Source: Nissolia schottii | Taxonomy: Eukaryota; Streptophyta; Magnoliopsida; Fabales; Fabaceae | DNA length: 64,000 nt | Direction: 5' to 3' | NCBI GenBank assembly: GCA_003254905.1 | Contig: QANU01033078.1 | Span: forward strand, 42,959 to 106,958 | Shown here: positions 1 through 11,340 of the stretch, piece after piece | Layout of the letters: each line of letters starts with the position of its first letter | Numbering within the stretch: the stretch's first letter is position 1 | Translations under genes and position numbers: made by a program | Notes under the pieces: generated by a model | The model's input: only the letters and a program-made list of their open reading frames with translations | Told to the model about the DNA's origin: nothing | Database searches by the model: none

Positions 1-1300
1 AAAAAAAAAAGAAGAAGAATTGCAATTAATCGAATCTAGAACTTTATGAGAATCAAAGTCAAAATTTTACTTTTAAAGTCAAAAAAAAGTTATATGTGAG
101 AGTTTAATTGTTATACAGTAGTAGTACTTTTTTTTATATTATCGTTCGGTTGTGTATATACATATAAACAAAAATAGTTAAGTCTTATTTTCATTACCTT
201 AAAATTTAACTTATAGTTTCTCATAATTAAATGATTGTGTAAATTTTTAAGAAATTTTTTTGGAATCCTCTTAGATTTTTACATCTTTCCACTAATTTTT
301 TTTTCATTTTTGAAAATTTTTAAAATTAAACTTATCAAATTTTGTTATTATTTTATGATTTAATATGATATACTAATGAGTTATATCATCAAATATGATA
401 TATTAATACTTTTCAATATAATATTTGTGGAGAAGTTTACCATAAGACAAATAATCTATCGACAAGCACATGAATCTCCTGACATGGAGTTGTTCTAACT
501 TAACTAGAGGTATTGGATTCGAATGTTAGATATGCATCTGTATTAAATCTCTGAAATGAAAGCTTTGCCACAATCATAAATCTCATACAAGTTTATTCTA
601 GCCGAAAATTTGATGAGTCAAAATCATATGAAATATTAACCAAATTTGATGAGTTTGTATTTAAAAATGGTTGAAAATAAAACATTACAGCAAAAAATGG
701 GAAAACCCATGAAGATACATGATAATTCTTCACATCTCTTATGCATAATAATTAAACTCTATAAACAAAGTCATTATAAGTGATATGAATTTAAATAATT
801 GGAATATACACATATTTCACTAATGATTATAATACAGGTAAATAAAATCGATATTCCCTAAATTTTCACTTAGTTACAAGTAGATACCACAAACTTCTAA
901 ATTTTCCAATTTAACCCTTAAACTTTTACTTACTTGCAATTAGTAACCACTAATCATTAACTATTTTAATTAAATCTTCTAACTATAATACTTTTCTATT
1001 GATGGGTGAAAGAAGTTTGTTTTAACAGTTGATGATACTTGTGTGGCATTTTCAGAACTTCAATTGAAACAACTTACTTCCCATCTAGCGATTTTCCAAT
1101 AATAAAAAATAATACCATATTAAAGATTTCTACAAGATAAATCAACCCTTAAAGAAAATAATGAATCTGTCAAATCGATGAAGTGAGTAGTGTTTATGAT
1201 TAAGGTGTTGCTACATTTATACTCTAAATATTGTTACCGTATTGTCACTTAAGCGTTTTTATATGTAAGACTCACTAACAAAACACACAACGCTCACATT
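1..1300. other. AT-rich intergenic spacer, no gene seen
   Basis: Both strands are strongly AT-rich with frequent stops and no reading frame of note. I see no RNA gene, no LTR edge and no clear terminal inverted repeat. Near 840-1090 there are pyrimidine-rich stretches about amounts of tail-like A/T text that resemble old MITE DNA, but I could not define ends. Confidence 0.5.
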
Positions 1301-1650
1301 TCACACTGTTCACTTTTCACTCTTACATCGCGTGCACCCACTCTTCGTTGCACAAAACCACTCCCGCTTCTCCAAACGAAGAAAACACAGAGCTCATAAC
1401 TTCTCTCGCAAAAGCATCAAACCCCCTCAGCTTCCTTCATCTCTCGCGAAAATGAAAGCTACATTTTAACAATTGAAAGCTCTTGTAATCGCTTAACAGC
1501 TACTGTACTCATTCTTGTTCCGAGTTTGCTTAAGGACGACGGAAGATTGCACAAACACCTCTCTCACTAAACAAAAACAAGGGGTACGTTTTGTTTTAGA
1601 TTTTCGTTTCGATTTTTTTTCCGATTATTTGGTTTAGAGTTCAAGTAAAC
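1301..1650 (+). promoter_or_regulatory. leader-like CT-rich block next to repeat cluster
   Basis: This block is richer in C and T than its surroundings and reads like a plant 5' leader: many CTCTC runs, then an AAACAAAAACAAGGGGTACG stretch followed by T-rich DNA typical of the start of a plant intron. It runs straight into the TGTTTGTGCAC repeat cluster. No coding exon follows in the next kilobase, so it may be a captured or orphaned promoter/leader inside a transposon. This is inference from composition only. Confidence 0.25.
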
Positions 1651-2440
1651 ATAAATGTTTGTGCGCATTACACAAAATGCTTGTGCATTTGAACACAAAT
1701 GTTTGTGCATTTGAGCACAATATTTAAAAATTCTTGTGCATGGTGCTTAACATGTTTGTGCATAACAATTGAGGATGTTTGTGCGCAACAGTTGAAAAAG
1801 TTTATGCACAACAGTTAAAAATGCTTATTCATAATAGTTCAAAATGTTTGTGCACAACAGTTGAGGATGTTTATGCATAATAATTTAAAATGTTTGTGCA
1901 CATGTGTTATAAATGTTTGTGCATGATAGCGAACAATGTTTGTGCACAAACATTTTAAACTGTTGTACACAAACATTTTTAACTACAATGCACAAATATT
2001 GTTTGCTATTGTGCACAGTTAAAAAAATGTTTGTGCACTGTGGTTAAAAATGTTTGTACGTTGTAGTTAAACCATGTTTTTTCATGTTTTGAGAATTATG
2101 TTTATGCACGATAGTTCTAAGTGTTTGTGCACGATAGTTAAAAATGTTTTGTGTACGATTTAAAACACGATAACATTTTCAACTACTATGCACAAACATT
2201 TTCAACTTGTGTGCACAAACATTTTGAACTGTTTGTGCACAAACATTTTCCCCTATTGTGCATGAAGTTAAAAAAATAGTTGATTTCTGTTCTGTTTAAG
2301 TTTGTGCACTACATGCCATAAAGTTTGTGTAGTATAATATTCACTATTCAAGATGTTTGTGCGCGATAATGAACTATGTTTGTGCATGAAAGTTTCAATT
2401 ATTGTGCACAAATATTAACAATAACAATGCACAAACAACT
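1650..2440. repeat. cluster of direct and inverted TGTTTGTGCAC repeats
   Basis: About 800 bases contain more than twenty copies of a degenerate unit of roughly 22-24 bases whose core is ATGTTTGTGCAC, often followed by RAYAGTTAAAA. Copies occur in both orientations; near 1936-1954 and 2230-2250 opposed copies meet to give palindromes around GTTTGTGCACAAAC. Spacing is irregular, so this is not a simple satellite and not a CRISPR array. Such arrays resemble transposase-binding subterminal repeats of plant DNA transposons, but no terminal inverted repeat was found at the borders, so the family is unassigned. Confidence 0.7.
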
Positions 2441-2529
2441 CAGATTCCTATCAAAATAAGCACATGGATTCCTTCCAAAGTTTTACAAAACTGTACCTCA
2501 TTACATTCATTGGTTTGATCTAAAGACTC

Positions 2530-2715
2530 CATGGATGAGCTTGTTCAAAAATAGAAAATGAAACGAAGGAAGAAAATAAAAAAGACGAAGAAGAAGATGA
2601 TGAGGACGAAGAACCATGATGCTGATGAAGAAGAAGAAGAATGATGGTGACATTGACAAATGATGATGAAGAGAACGAAGACGAAGGAAGAAGAAGAATA
2701 ATGAAGGCTACGTTG
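2530..2715. repeat. GAA/GAT-rich low-complexity tract
   Basis: A purine-rich stretch made of GAAGAA and GATGAT words. Read on the minus strand it gives a serine/leucine-rich open frame that is only a consequence of the repeat. It lies just after the TGTTTGTGCAC cluster. No function assigned. Confidence 0.7.
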
Positions 2716-2880
2716 GAGCCGAGGGTTTTAGGTTGAATAAATGCGTGAAAGTTCGTTATAATAACATGGGGATAAGTGCACATGAGCCAACCGTATAAAA
2801 TCATTGGTTGACAGTATGATAACAAATTATAAAGTGTGCACCAATAATTTTTCTTAGTATTAAATCAGTTACTCATAAAA

Positions 2881-3665
2881 AAGAAATTGGATCGTGGAAG
2901 GCCCACAAATAAAGAAATTAGTAGTTTTGAGCATCAGCAGCAAACTGAAAGCAACAGATTAACAATCCTTGACAACAATAAAATATCATGAAGCTGACTA
3001 CTTTAATCAATTGATTGAGAAAATCACTGAAGTTGATATTTGATTATCACTTCAATAAATACTCGTACACCTTGGTTCTTTTCAGAGTATCTCTCTGCTT
3101 GGGGTAGGATTCCTTGGTCTGGGATCGAATACAATTGGGCCATCAATTATTGCTTGTTTGGCACATTGGATAGCAGGAAGCCCTAAAACAAAAACATAAG
3201 CCTGGGTAATAGAGCTAACCGGGCACATTAAGGTTACTGTAACTTAAAATATAACATGAGCGCATAAGTCCTTGAATGGGTTGTTGTTTGCACGCTGGTT
3301 CTGGGTGTGTTCTGCTAGAGCAGTGTGCTGGAGTTGATGGCCCAAGTGATCATTACACTGGTCTCTAGTTGTTGCTGCAAATGAAAAATGTTAAGAACCA
3401 AATATCCAACCAAGTGAAAAAGACAAATCAATTACAGGAAATACTTAAAAAGAGTCTCTACAAAGCAAGTTGCCTATATGATTTTATTCTTTGATTTAAA
3501 TAGACTACCTTCGTTAGATATCTTGCAGAATATTTAGCAAAATCCAAAATATTGTTTATGTTAGGTTGTTTATTAGGGACTCTGTGTCTTCTTAATTAGG
3601 GATGACATTAAATCTCAACTTATGGGCTTTGGGTCAATGTATCTGTTTTCCCCTGTTGTGTAAGT
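2881..3665. other. spacer with two possible minus-strand exons
   Basis: No gene is recognised. On the minus strand two open stretches follow plausible splice acceptors: one from about 3375 down to 3255 (after TTGCAG) and one from about 3183 down to 3090 (after TTTTAG), the latter ending at a stop. Their translations match nothing I know and the phase between them does not join cleanly, so they may be chance or the tail of an old gene fragment. Confidence 0.2.
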
Positions 3666-3671
3666 TGAGCT

Positions 3672-3773
3672 TGGCCCTTTGTATAATGAATTGCATTTTA
3701 TGAGGGGAAAAAAAACTTGAATTGACCCTTTGTATAATGAATTGCATTTTATGAGGGGGGAAAAAAAACTTGA
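3672..3773. repeat. 53-bp tandem duplication
   Basis: Two adjacent copies of a segment of about 53 bases, each reading CCCTTTGTATAATGAATTGC near its start and ending in a G run, an A run and CTTGAA. They differ only by a few bases, mainly in the length of the G and A runs, so the duplication is recent or conserved by slippage. Confidence 0.85.
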
Positions 3774-3849
3774 ATGGGTGGCTTCCCACTTATCTTGGTG
3801 TGAATATGCTAGGAGAGATTACTTATTACTCATTGCTTGAATCAGTTTA

Positions 3850-4012
3850 CTCAACGAGTTAGTGTTATTTCAACATCAAAGTGGTGTTAACATACATAAT
3901 GGAATCCACATTCACACCATATGATAGGAATGCAGAGCCCATGATATGTATAAAAGGATGTTTTAATGTTTAACACCAACCTTAGTGTTGAAATAGAATT
4001 TTCATTACTCAA
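3850..4012. mobile_element. MITE-like inverted repeat
   Basis: The sequence GTTATTTCAACATCAAAGTG near 3862 is matched, inverted and imperfectly, by CCTTAGTGTTGAAATAG near 3980. The arms enclose about 90 bases without coding capacity. The size and structure fit a small non-autonomous DNA transposon. Target duplication and exact ends are not clear, so the superfamily is not assigned. Confidence 0.5.
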
Positions 4013-4164
4013 ATTGGTTGTCAACATATCTTTTCAGAGGCTTGCATGTTTGCCGCACAACCTTCCTTTGGGGGGAGGGGGATTATTTTGAGTCTCCTCG
4101 TGCTTTTATTTTTTGTTTTTATGTTGATACGGGTCAAAACCTTCTTGTAAAGGGTGGCATGTTG

Positions 4165-4352
4165 TCTGGTGTGGAAAAATGAATCTTCTCATGCTAAATT
4201 TAATTATGTTCGGTCCTGTTATGGAAGAGAAAGACACAGACATTTTAAACAAGTGGATATCTCTTAAAATGGTAGGAACCAATTCAAAATGTTTATGTCT
4301 CTCCCGTAACATGACTAAACATAATCAAATTTAACATAAGAGAATCTATTCC
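4165..4352. mobile_element. MITE-like inverted repeat
   Basis: Two arms of about 65 bases, around 4180-4242 and 4287-4350, are imperfect reverse complements: ATCTTCTCATGCTAAATTTA and CTGTTATGGAAGAGAAAGAC in the left arm pair with the right arm. The spacer is short, so the unit could fold into a long hairpin. This is typical of MITEs. Short open frames across it are shadows of the repeat. Confidence 0.55.
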
Positions 4353-5445
4353 AAGTTTTGGGTGTTTAGACCCCTTTTTCTCATAAAAGAAAAGGGTACC
4401 CGTCCAACATTTGAAATTCATAACTAATCTGTAAGACTGATCGACAGTAAGACTGCTAACCCAGGTACATAACTACGCGAACCTCCAAATCCAGACTATA
4501 CAACCCTATGATCAGTCCTTTGTTGTTATAAGAAATTTGTCTGAGTATCCTCCAAGCGATCCTCTCTCTGGGTAGACTTCTGCTTACTCTTTGAGATTGG
4601 GTATTAAAATAATTTATGCTTACTGAATTTTTTGAAGTAAACATGCATTATGGTACTTGAAAGGATTTTGACGTCAAATAGATCATTGAAAATTAAAACA
4701 AGACATCACACAAGTCCATGAAATTTTTTTTACCTCAAAAATAGTAAATAAAATCGGAAATAAAATCAAAAACCAATTAGGGGATCAAAATTTTCTTTTT
4801 GAATGACAAAGTGATGTCATACTGACTTATTTGATGTAAAGAAAACTTTTAAGGACTAGCATAATATCGCATTTTAACTTTCAAAAATTTATTTGATGTC
4901 AATTTTTTGAGAGATTAAATTGATTTCACACATCTTTCAATAACCAAAATGTGCATGTATACTCTTTTTTATTTTCTTTCTTTTATATGTATTTTACCAA
5001 AGCAATTGTTTGCATTTGTTGTATTTAAGAACTTGCTTAGTACTTTTTCAACCTAACTAAAAATATGTGGCAAAGTTTCTACATATGATATCATAACCAA
5101 ATCCTAAGTTTAATTCTTCATGCTCTCGAGCCCTATAGGTCTTTTTATAAGAGGTATATGCTATAAACATAAAAATCATTCATAACATCCACCTAATCTT
5201 TTAGCAAACTTAGGTAATGTATTATTAAAATGGATCAAAACTTACAAAAGCCATGCAAAAACATCTGTACAGTTAAACCAAGAGGAAAATTTAATGGCAC
5301 AAAGAAAGACAAATCAAATGTTGATTTACTCTTTTATTTTTCTCACTCCTATAATCCTCTAATATTATAGAAGGGTGTCATAACCCTTTAAAAATAGGAC
5401 ACTAGTCAAGTGAGCTCGAAAAATGAAAATAAACGGGAAAAAAAG
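4353..5445. other. spacer downstream of phosphoserine phosphatase gene
   Basis: AT-rich DNA with no supportable gene. Around 4650-4930 there are repeated phrases such as TTTGATGT and GATCAAAATT that look like old MITE DNA. The 3' untranslated region and polyadenylation site of the phosphatase gene should lie in the right part, just below 5445, but I could not fix the site. Confidence 0.4.
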
Positions 5446-8400
5446 TTACCCCAGCGAATTGATGAGGTCTTTAAAACTGAAAACTAGCCAGTCAGCTTTT
5501 GTAGCAACAGCTTCTCGAAGTTGAACACCGGCGTAGCAAATGAACAAGTCGGCACCACCTGCTCTACGAGCCTAAATGTGGAAAATAGAAAACAGCATGC
5601 AAATTATCACATGATATCAAATAAGAGAAAGCTAACAATGAAACAAAATATATTTCGAAATAAAATTCAATATCTATGCAATGTTGGTAAAAGAGCTAAC
5701 TCATTCAATCATGTATTGCCACATTAACAAAAATGATTTCCTTTTTGAGGTAGTGGGTGTCACAATCAACCACTTTTACTGATGTGACATCATGTAATTA
5801 AATGAAGGTGTAAAACTTTTTGACACTGAAAGTATAAATTTCTTTTTTACACTAACATTGCATAAAAATTAAACTCATTAAAAAAAAGGTTCCATTCACC
5901 TATCAACAATCCAACCCACTATTGGTTTTTTCTGTGTGAAATCGAAAAGTTGTTTAGTCTAATAGGACAATTCACGGATGAGAAAACCAATTATCATAAA
6001 CAATAATGGCAGGTGCTTCAGAAAACTCCCAATTCTAATAGCTGGAAATGAAATATTCAATGAAATTACCAGTAAATATATGCAGGATTTTTCTTACCTC
6101 AAGATCAGTAGCACCATCCCCAATCATAGTTAATGCTTTGTATCCATGAGCCTAAAAATCAGTTTGATCAGCTGTACAAGCAATGCAATTAGTGAGACTT
6201 AACAAGCAAGTGCAACACTAACCTTCCTGATTTGTTGCACTGCAGTGGCTTTTCCTCCGCTCCTCGAAGTAGGCTCGTTTTCGTCAAACCCCATAAACTC
6301 TCCGGAGCTTCCAAAAAGTAGTTGATTGGCAAAAATGTTCTCTTCCGGTATCCCAAGAATTGATGCAACAGGCTTCATAATAAGTGTGCTAGTAGTTAGA
6401 AAGAAAATATAGCATCCACTTCATTATACTATATAACTAGAGCCAACATGCTTCGCAAATATCCAAAATACCGCACAAAATGTCATAACAATGTTAAGCT
6501 ATGAAAAGCATTTGAATGTGAAGGGCATTCAAAGATATAGACTAAAGCTGCTATCTTTGATCACTGCATCTCAGAATACTTACGAACTTGCATAAAGGCT
6601 TAAGGAAGCAATAGAAGAGGCTTTGTCCAAAATTTCAATATCAGATTTTTTCCCCATTGGCAAGCAATCTAAAATTTTTAATTCTTCAAGCCTCTCACAT
6701 TCATTCCACATTGTAAATTCAAATGGAGATTTAGTCTATTCTGCAACCATTATACAACAACAAGGACAGCTCAAAGCCTAGAAGTACTAGTTTTCAAATA
6801 TCTTTACATATAATGTGACATTAAATAAAGTCTATCCAAATTTGTGTAGTATAGTATAGTAACTAATGATTTCCTCCTGTAAGCCTAAAATGAAAGAGAG
6901 GAACAATTAACTATAACTATTCTACATACATTGATCATTTGACGGAAGCCCCCAGAGATCAGATATACATGAATGTGATTAGCCTTTAGCTTCTGGACTA
7001 ACTCTTGAATGCCAGGGGAAAGCCTGCATTGGAAGTAGAATCATACTAAACATTAATCCAAATCTTTCTGAACTAACATGTTCAGGATACTCCATGGAGA
7101 AACATAGATCAGAATGTGAAGAAAAGAAGGAAGATAAACAGTTAAGCTTTTGCGGTATAGATATCAAACTTCTGTCTCATCAAAGTTTAGGCAGGTCTTC
7201 ACACCACAGGGAATAAATCCATAAATCTTATATATCATTAGCGGATATCTTTTCTCTACCGCAATATAAACATACAAAGTGAAAGTTGTATTTATTTTAT
7301 CCATGATTAAATTCTCATTTAATAAGTGAAATATGGTTTTAACATAAAGGAATGGCAGGCAACTCATTAGCCATAGGTAGGGGGAGACCTAGAAAAATTA
7401 TAGAGAAAACTATTAGAAAAGATTTAGAGATTAATCGTCTGCACGAAAACATGGTCCTTGCCAGGGCACTATGGCATCGCTTGATCCATATAGCTGACCA
7501 CACGTAGTGGAAAACAGCTCAGTAGTTGTTGTTGTATGGTTTGAATATAAAGGAATGTGCATTTCTTGTCAGGAGCCAAGATCAAATTTATCATAAAATT
7601 TGGTTACTTCTAGTAAGGGATTGTAAGTATTGCAATGACCAAACTCTCTCCATTTTGTCAATCCAAAAACTACTCTTTATACTGATTTATCAGTTTCAGA
7701 GATGGATGAATGCCTCAAACAGGCACAGAAAACTGGGTTTGGTGTTCCATGGTATAGGCAGACATTGCATAAATACATGCCCAAAAATAAATACAGAAAC
7801 TGCAAAGCATTGAAGAAGATACTGATGTGATAAGTTTTCTCCATCATTAGGATATTCAACCACATATCATACGAAATGCCCAAAATAAATCCTTTTAATT
7901 CTTCCAAAATACAAATCCAAGGCAAGAATGGTTGAGTGAATCAAAAGGAATCATTCATACCTTGGGGCCTTTTGCTCAAGAAAATTCTGAAGTTGAGATT
8001 TCGAGGGATTGAACAATTTCAGTCTAGCAGCCAATGCTTCCTCAAAAGGAACAGAACCACCCATAGCTCTACGAAAATTCAATACTTAAATCAGATATCA
8101 TAAATAAGTACAATAACGAAAAAAAGACAAAGAGGGAAAAAAAAAATAAAACACCTTTTCTGTATAAAAAAGAATTCTCAAGTAAATAATCCAACCTAGC
8201 AGTCCATTCAGCAACAGCCTTTCCAGCCCCACAGAATTCAGCAAGCTCATCAATACCTTCGTCCACGCATACGGTGCTATCCACATCAAAGCACACGGCA
8301 TTGCTCTTTCTCCAAAGCTCAAGAGTTTCTACCATTTCCAGAAACAACAACCCGACAAAACACTATCATGATTCCACAACACGCATGAAATGCAAATAAT

Positions 8401-9057
8401 AATTGTAAGATTATTTCATAATCTCATAAAGATTTGGTCCAAGATTCTTATAGTGATACTAACTCTAATTAAAGGGAATCAATATGATGGCAATTGATTC
8501 TATAAGATAGGATAGAGTTAGTAGGGATATTTTAGTAAAACCGACCCTCCTCTCTCCCTTATAAATAAGATGGCATTACTCAAAGAAAAATAAGGATTTA
8601 AGGATTACAAAGAATTCGGAAATCATTAGGGTTTGAGACTTGCCAGAGAAAACGCTCCTCGGGAAAAGAATTTGTTAACTCGTTCTTAATTTTACTACAC
8701 TGTGATAATCATAAATTTTAAAGTCGTTGTTTCCATAAATTGATCAATTGTAAAATCACATCACAATAATACCATCAAAACCTGATAGTAATTGACGACA
8801 TTTGATATCAAAATTTTCATAATACCTTTAGAAGGCAGGGTGTTCTCAAAACGGGCCAACGTGGACGATGATCCACCAACTGAGGAAGAAGCCACAATCG
8901 TTGGCGGAGACTGCTTCACAATCCCAATAGCGCCGATCATCCCACGGCCACTCCTTCTCCTCAGATTCAGCGTTGATGAAGGAATGAGACGAGATTGGCG
9001 CTTTGCGACGAGCGAAACGCGAACGGGGTTGATCCCAGAGCTCACCAACCCTTCCAT
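5446..9057 (-). CDS. PSP: phosphoserine phosphatase, plastid type
   Basis: Catalyses the last step of the phosphorylated serine pathway, phosphoserine to serine, normally in plastids. Seven exons on the minus strand: 9057-8826, 8328-8196, 8068-7961, 7023-6930, 6372-6223, 6151-6098 and 5571-5446; all introns are GT-AG and the exons sum to 897 bases, giving 298 residues, close to the Arabidopsis enzyme. Residues 1-70 are Ser/Arg-rich and fit a transit peptide. HAD-family motifs are intact: DVDST at 92-96 (nucleophile Asp92), SGG at 181-183, Lys230, and GDGATD at 250-255. EGIDELAEFCGAGKAVAEWT is almost identical to the plant family. I start at the ATG giving MEGLVSSG; upstream open codons lack an ATG. 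Intron 3 holds a LINE fragment and intron 1 an LTR-like insert. No frameshift or missing residue seen. Confidence 0.95.
5735..5895. mobile_element. MITE-like sequence in phosphatase intron 6
   Basis: This part of the last intron contains GATGTGACATCATG followed by GTGTAAAACTTTTTGACACTG and AGTATAAATTTC. The pattern of opposed TTTACACTGAC-like words is seen in short non-autonomous elements of dicots. Borders and target duplication are not resolved. Confidence 0.35.
7379..7507 (+). pseudogene. C-terminal fragment of LINE (RTE-type) reverse transcriptase
   Basis: Forty-two open codons read GRPRKIIEKTIRKDLEINRL and end HRLIHIADHT then a stop. This is the conserved tail of plant RTE-type LINE polyproteins (pattern GRPRKT...RKDLE...W...IHVADPT). 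Only the extreme C-terminus is present, as expected for a 5'-truncated insertion. It lies in intron 3 of the phosphoserine phosphatase gene in the opposite direction to the gene. Related LINE DNA occurs in intron 7 of the ATP synthase gamma gene. Confidence 0.8.
8361..8720 (+). mobile_element. possible LTR fragment in phosphatase intron 1
   Basis: Most of intron 1 is unlike ordinary intron DNA: it carries a TATA-like CCCTTATAAATAAGATGG at about 8556-8573, preceded by CCGACCCTCCTC and followed by leader-like text including TTAGGGTTTGAGACTTG. This organisation resembles the U3-R part of a plant LTR. No TG..CA edges or target duplication were found, so this is a guess from composition. Confidence 0.3.
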
Positions 9058-9301
9058 GGAACTATTAACTGCTTCCGACTCCAATAAGATTAAAGAAAGA
9101 ATGAAAAGAAAAAAAAGAGGTTAATTTTTAAGACCCAAGCAAGCAATCACAGGAAAATGGTGGATCTAAGAGGGAAGAATTTTTGGATTCAAGAGTACGA
9201 AGGGTGTACGAATGTTTAGGGAGTACCTGTGAATGTTTAGTAACGAAGGAAGTGGGAAGCGTTCTGGAGGCGCCTTGAGAGGGTTGGTGAGCCTCGAGCT
9301 C

Positions 9302-9308
9302 AACGTAA

Positions 9309-9351
<43 letters not shown>
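9302..9351. repeat. (AAT)n microsatellite
   Basis: About sixteen AAT/ATA triplets in a row, about 250 bases upstream of the phosphatase start codon, so within or near its promoter or leader. The tyrosine-rich and leucine-rich open frames across it are artefacts of the repeat. Confidence 0.95.
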
Positions 9352-9411
9352 TACAAATAAAAATAAAAAACAAAACAAAACAACACTAACCTTTTGGGAA
9401 TGGACGCACAC

Positions 9412-10235
9412 CTCATATTGTTAGACGAAGTTATGTATAATATTTTATTATTAATTTTTATTAATTTTTTTTATGTTTTTATTATATATAAAACTCAAAT
9501 CCTCAATTAGTAATGGAACATTGCACTTAACCTCACACTTAACTCCCAACCTTTTCGGATGGATGGTAAAAAGTCAAACGTCAAGACATAAACAAATAGC
9601 AATACTACTATGACAACACGTGTGATACTAACATTTTTGTGAGTAAATTGTCTAAAAATTGTTTAAAAGGGATTGTAGTAGTAACATTATTGGGGGAGAA
9701 AAGAAGAATGATTAAATAAATTTTTAATCCTTAATTAATGGTAGATTTTACTTTTTGTCCTCGATAAAAGTTTCCTTAAGATTGCATATCTGATAATTCT
9801 TTTTTATTTTCATCATTATCGTTCATTTGAGTTATTAATAGTTGATGTGTTAGTTAACTTGGTCATGTCAACAAGTCCATGTAGACAAGTTATGCTAACG
9901 TGACCAAGTTAATTATTATCTCACCAGTTACAGATGAAAACCAAAATAAAAATTTGAGGGGGGTAATTACATCAACATCCATTTGATGTTCTTTAATATT
10001 ACATTTACCTCCCCTCTACTTTGTAAATTTTCACCTATCTCCCTTAATTTGTTTAAGCTTGTTACTCTTACCTTCCTTCACATACTTAAAATGACTACTT
10101 TACCCTTAATTATTTATTTTATTCCTATTTTACCCTTCCTTCTCAATCAACCCCACTCCCAACCCATCTTCATCACCATCACCAACTCCAATGCCACCCC
10201 CATCCCATCTTGTTACGTAGTAACATGAGGGATAA
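9412..10235. other. AT-rich spacer, no gene seen
   Basis: Upstream spacer of the phosphatase gene. From about 9961 it turns pyrimidine-rich (CCTCCCCTCTAC, CTCCCTTAATTTG) with A/T-rich spacing, a pattern seen in old non-autonomous elements. No reading frame has support. Confidence 0.4.
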
Positions 10236-11340
10236 TTTTGGAGTACCTGGGAGTGTAGAGGTTGGGAGCGTTCTAGCAACTGAGGAACCTCCTTCCTTGG
10301 TGGCTCTAATCTCTGATCTAGTGGAGAAGGTGTCCCTGCACACACTCTAATGCTCAAGTCGATAAGTGTATTAGGTTCTAGGTTAAGGTTAGAATATTAT
10401 AATACCTTAAGGTTTGTGGCATTATTTATAGGGAGATGGATGTAACTTGGGTCCTTATTAAGGCCCAAGTAACCCAACATTTAAGTCCATAACATTGCCC
10501 CCACTCGGGTTGGCAGCCGTAAGCCTTTGGCCCAAGTTTTATGTCCATATGATGAAAACCTTTGCTAGGCCTTTGTCTAGGTAGCAGAATGAGGACATGA
10601 GTGTCCTATGTTGATGTTTTGAGGCTCCTTTCAAGCTTTATTTCCAATGTGGGAAAAAAGTGCATGGTGTTTAGTCATTAGCATGTAGAGGCTTCTTGAA
10701 AGCTTTTTTATTTTACTATTGGAAGTCAGACCCTGAGTCCCTTATGCCCCGAGCATTGTGAGCGGAGTGGTGTAAGGGAGTCTGTGACCCAATTCTTCGA
10801 GATGTTAGTGAGGCTGAACATGGGTGTTCCATGCCCCCTAACTTTTATCTCTGCGGATAAGTCGTAGTCAAAGCTCGTAATCTCTCGTAGATATAAGACC
10901 TTCTGACGCTTTTTCTCTTTTTGTGAGGCGGGAATATAGGCATTTTGTGCCTTGAACTTTGTCTTTTTATCGACTGCTTGTCTTTCCATTGCTTGACGGG
11001 GAGAGTTGAGAGGAAAAAAAAGAGAAAGAAAGAAAGAAAGAAAGAGAACTGAGAGAGTTAAGAGAAAAAAAAAAGAGAGAAAGAAACAAAGAGAATTGAG
11101 AGATTTGAGAGGAAAAAAAGAGTGGGAGATGGGAGCGAGAAAAAGATAGAGTCTGAGAGAGGGATGGGGATCGGAGAGAGAGAGGACAAGTGAGAAAGAA
11201 AGAGAACAGGTAGAGTTTTTGGTTGGCATTTTCTTTAAAGGTTTGTTTTGTTGAGCTTCATTTTTTGACTTGTTTGTGGGGTGTTGAAAGCCTTTTTACA
11301 CTCTCGTCGTTTTATATATATCCTTCTTTACAGCTTTCAA
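10236..11340 (-). mobile_element. LTR-like fragment of a Ty3/gypsy (Tat-like) element
   Basis: On the minus strand a TATA-like TATAAATAAT (about 10421-10430) is followed about 90 bases on by TTGAGCATTAGAGTGTGTGC and the complement of CCTTGGTGGCTCTAATC, a layout common in the R-U5 part of dicot Tat/Ogre LTRs. A related arrangement recurs at 32640-32868. On the other side lies a purine-rich GAAAGA/GAGAGA tract (about 11005-11215). Neither edge is clean and no internal genes of the same orientation follow, so this is a remnant. The 167-residue open frame across the GA tract is repeat-driven. Confidence 0.45.
11005..11215. repeat. GA-rich low-complexity tract
   Basis: Imperfect GAAAGAAAGA, GAGAGAG and AAAAAAGAG runs over about 210 bases. 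The serine/leucine/phenylalanine-rich frame on the opposite strand is a by-product. Confidence 0.85.

Noticed and set aside
1650..2440. Possible CRISPR-like array
   Set aside because: Repeats are degenerate, in both orientations and unevenly spaced, and the DNA is plant nuclear.
2520..2825. 101-codon minus-strand frame rich in serine and leucine
   Set aside because: It is the shadow of the GAA/GAT-rich tract; no family likeness.
9128..9411. Two overlapping minus-strand frames upstream of the phosphatase gene
   Set aside because: Tyr- and Leu-runs come from the (AAT)n microsatellite.
10726..11229. 167-codon minus-strand frame
   Set aside because: Most of it is Ser/Leu/Phe text from the GA-rich tract; it lies in LTR-like DNA.
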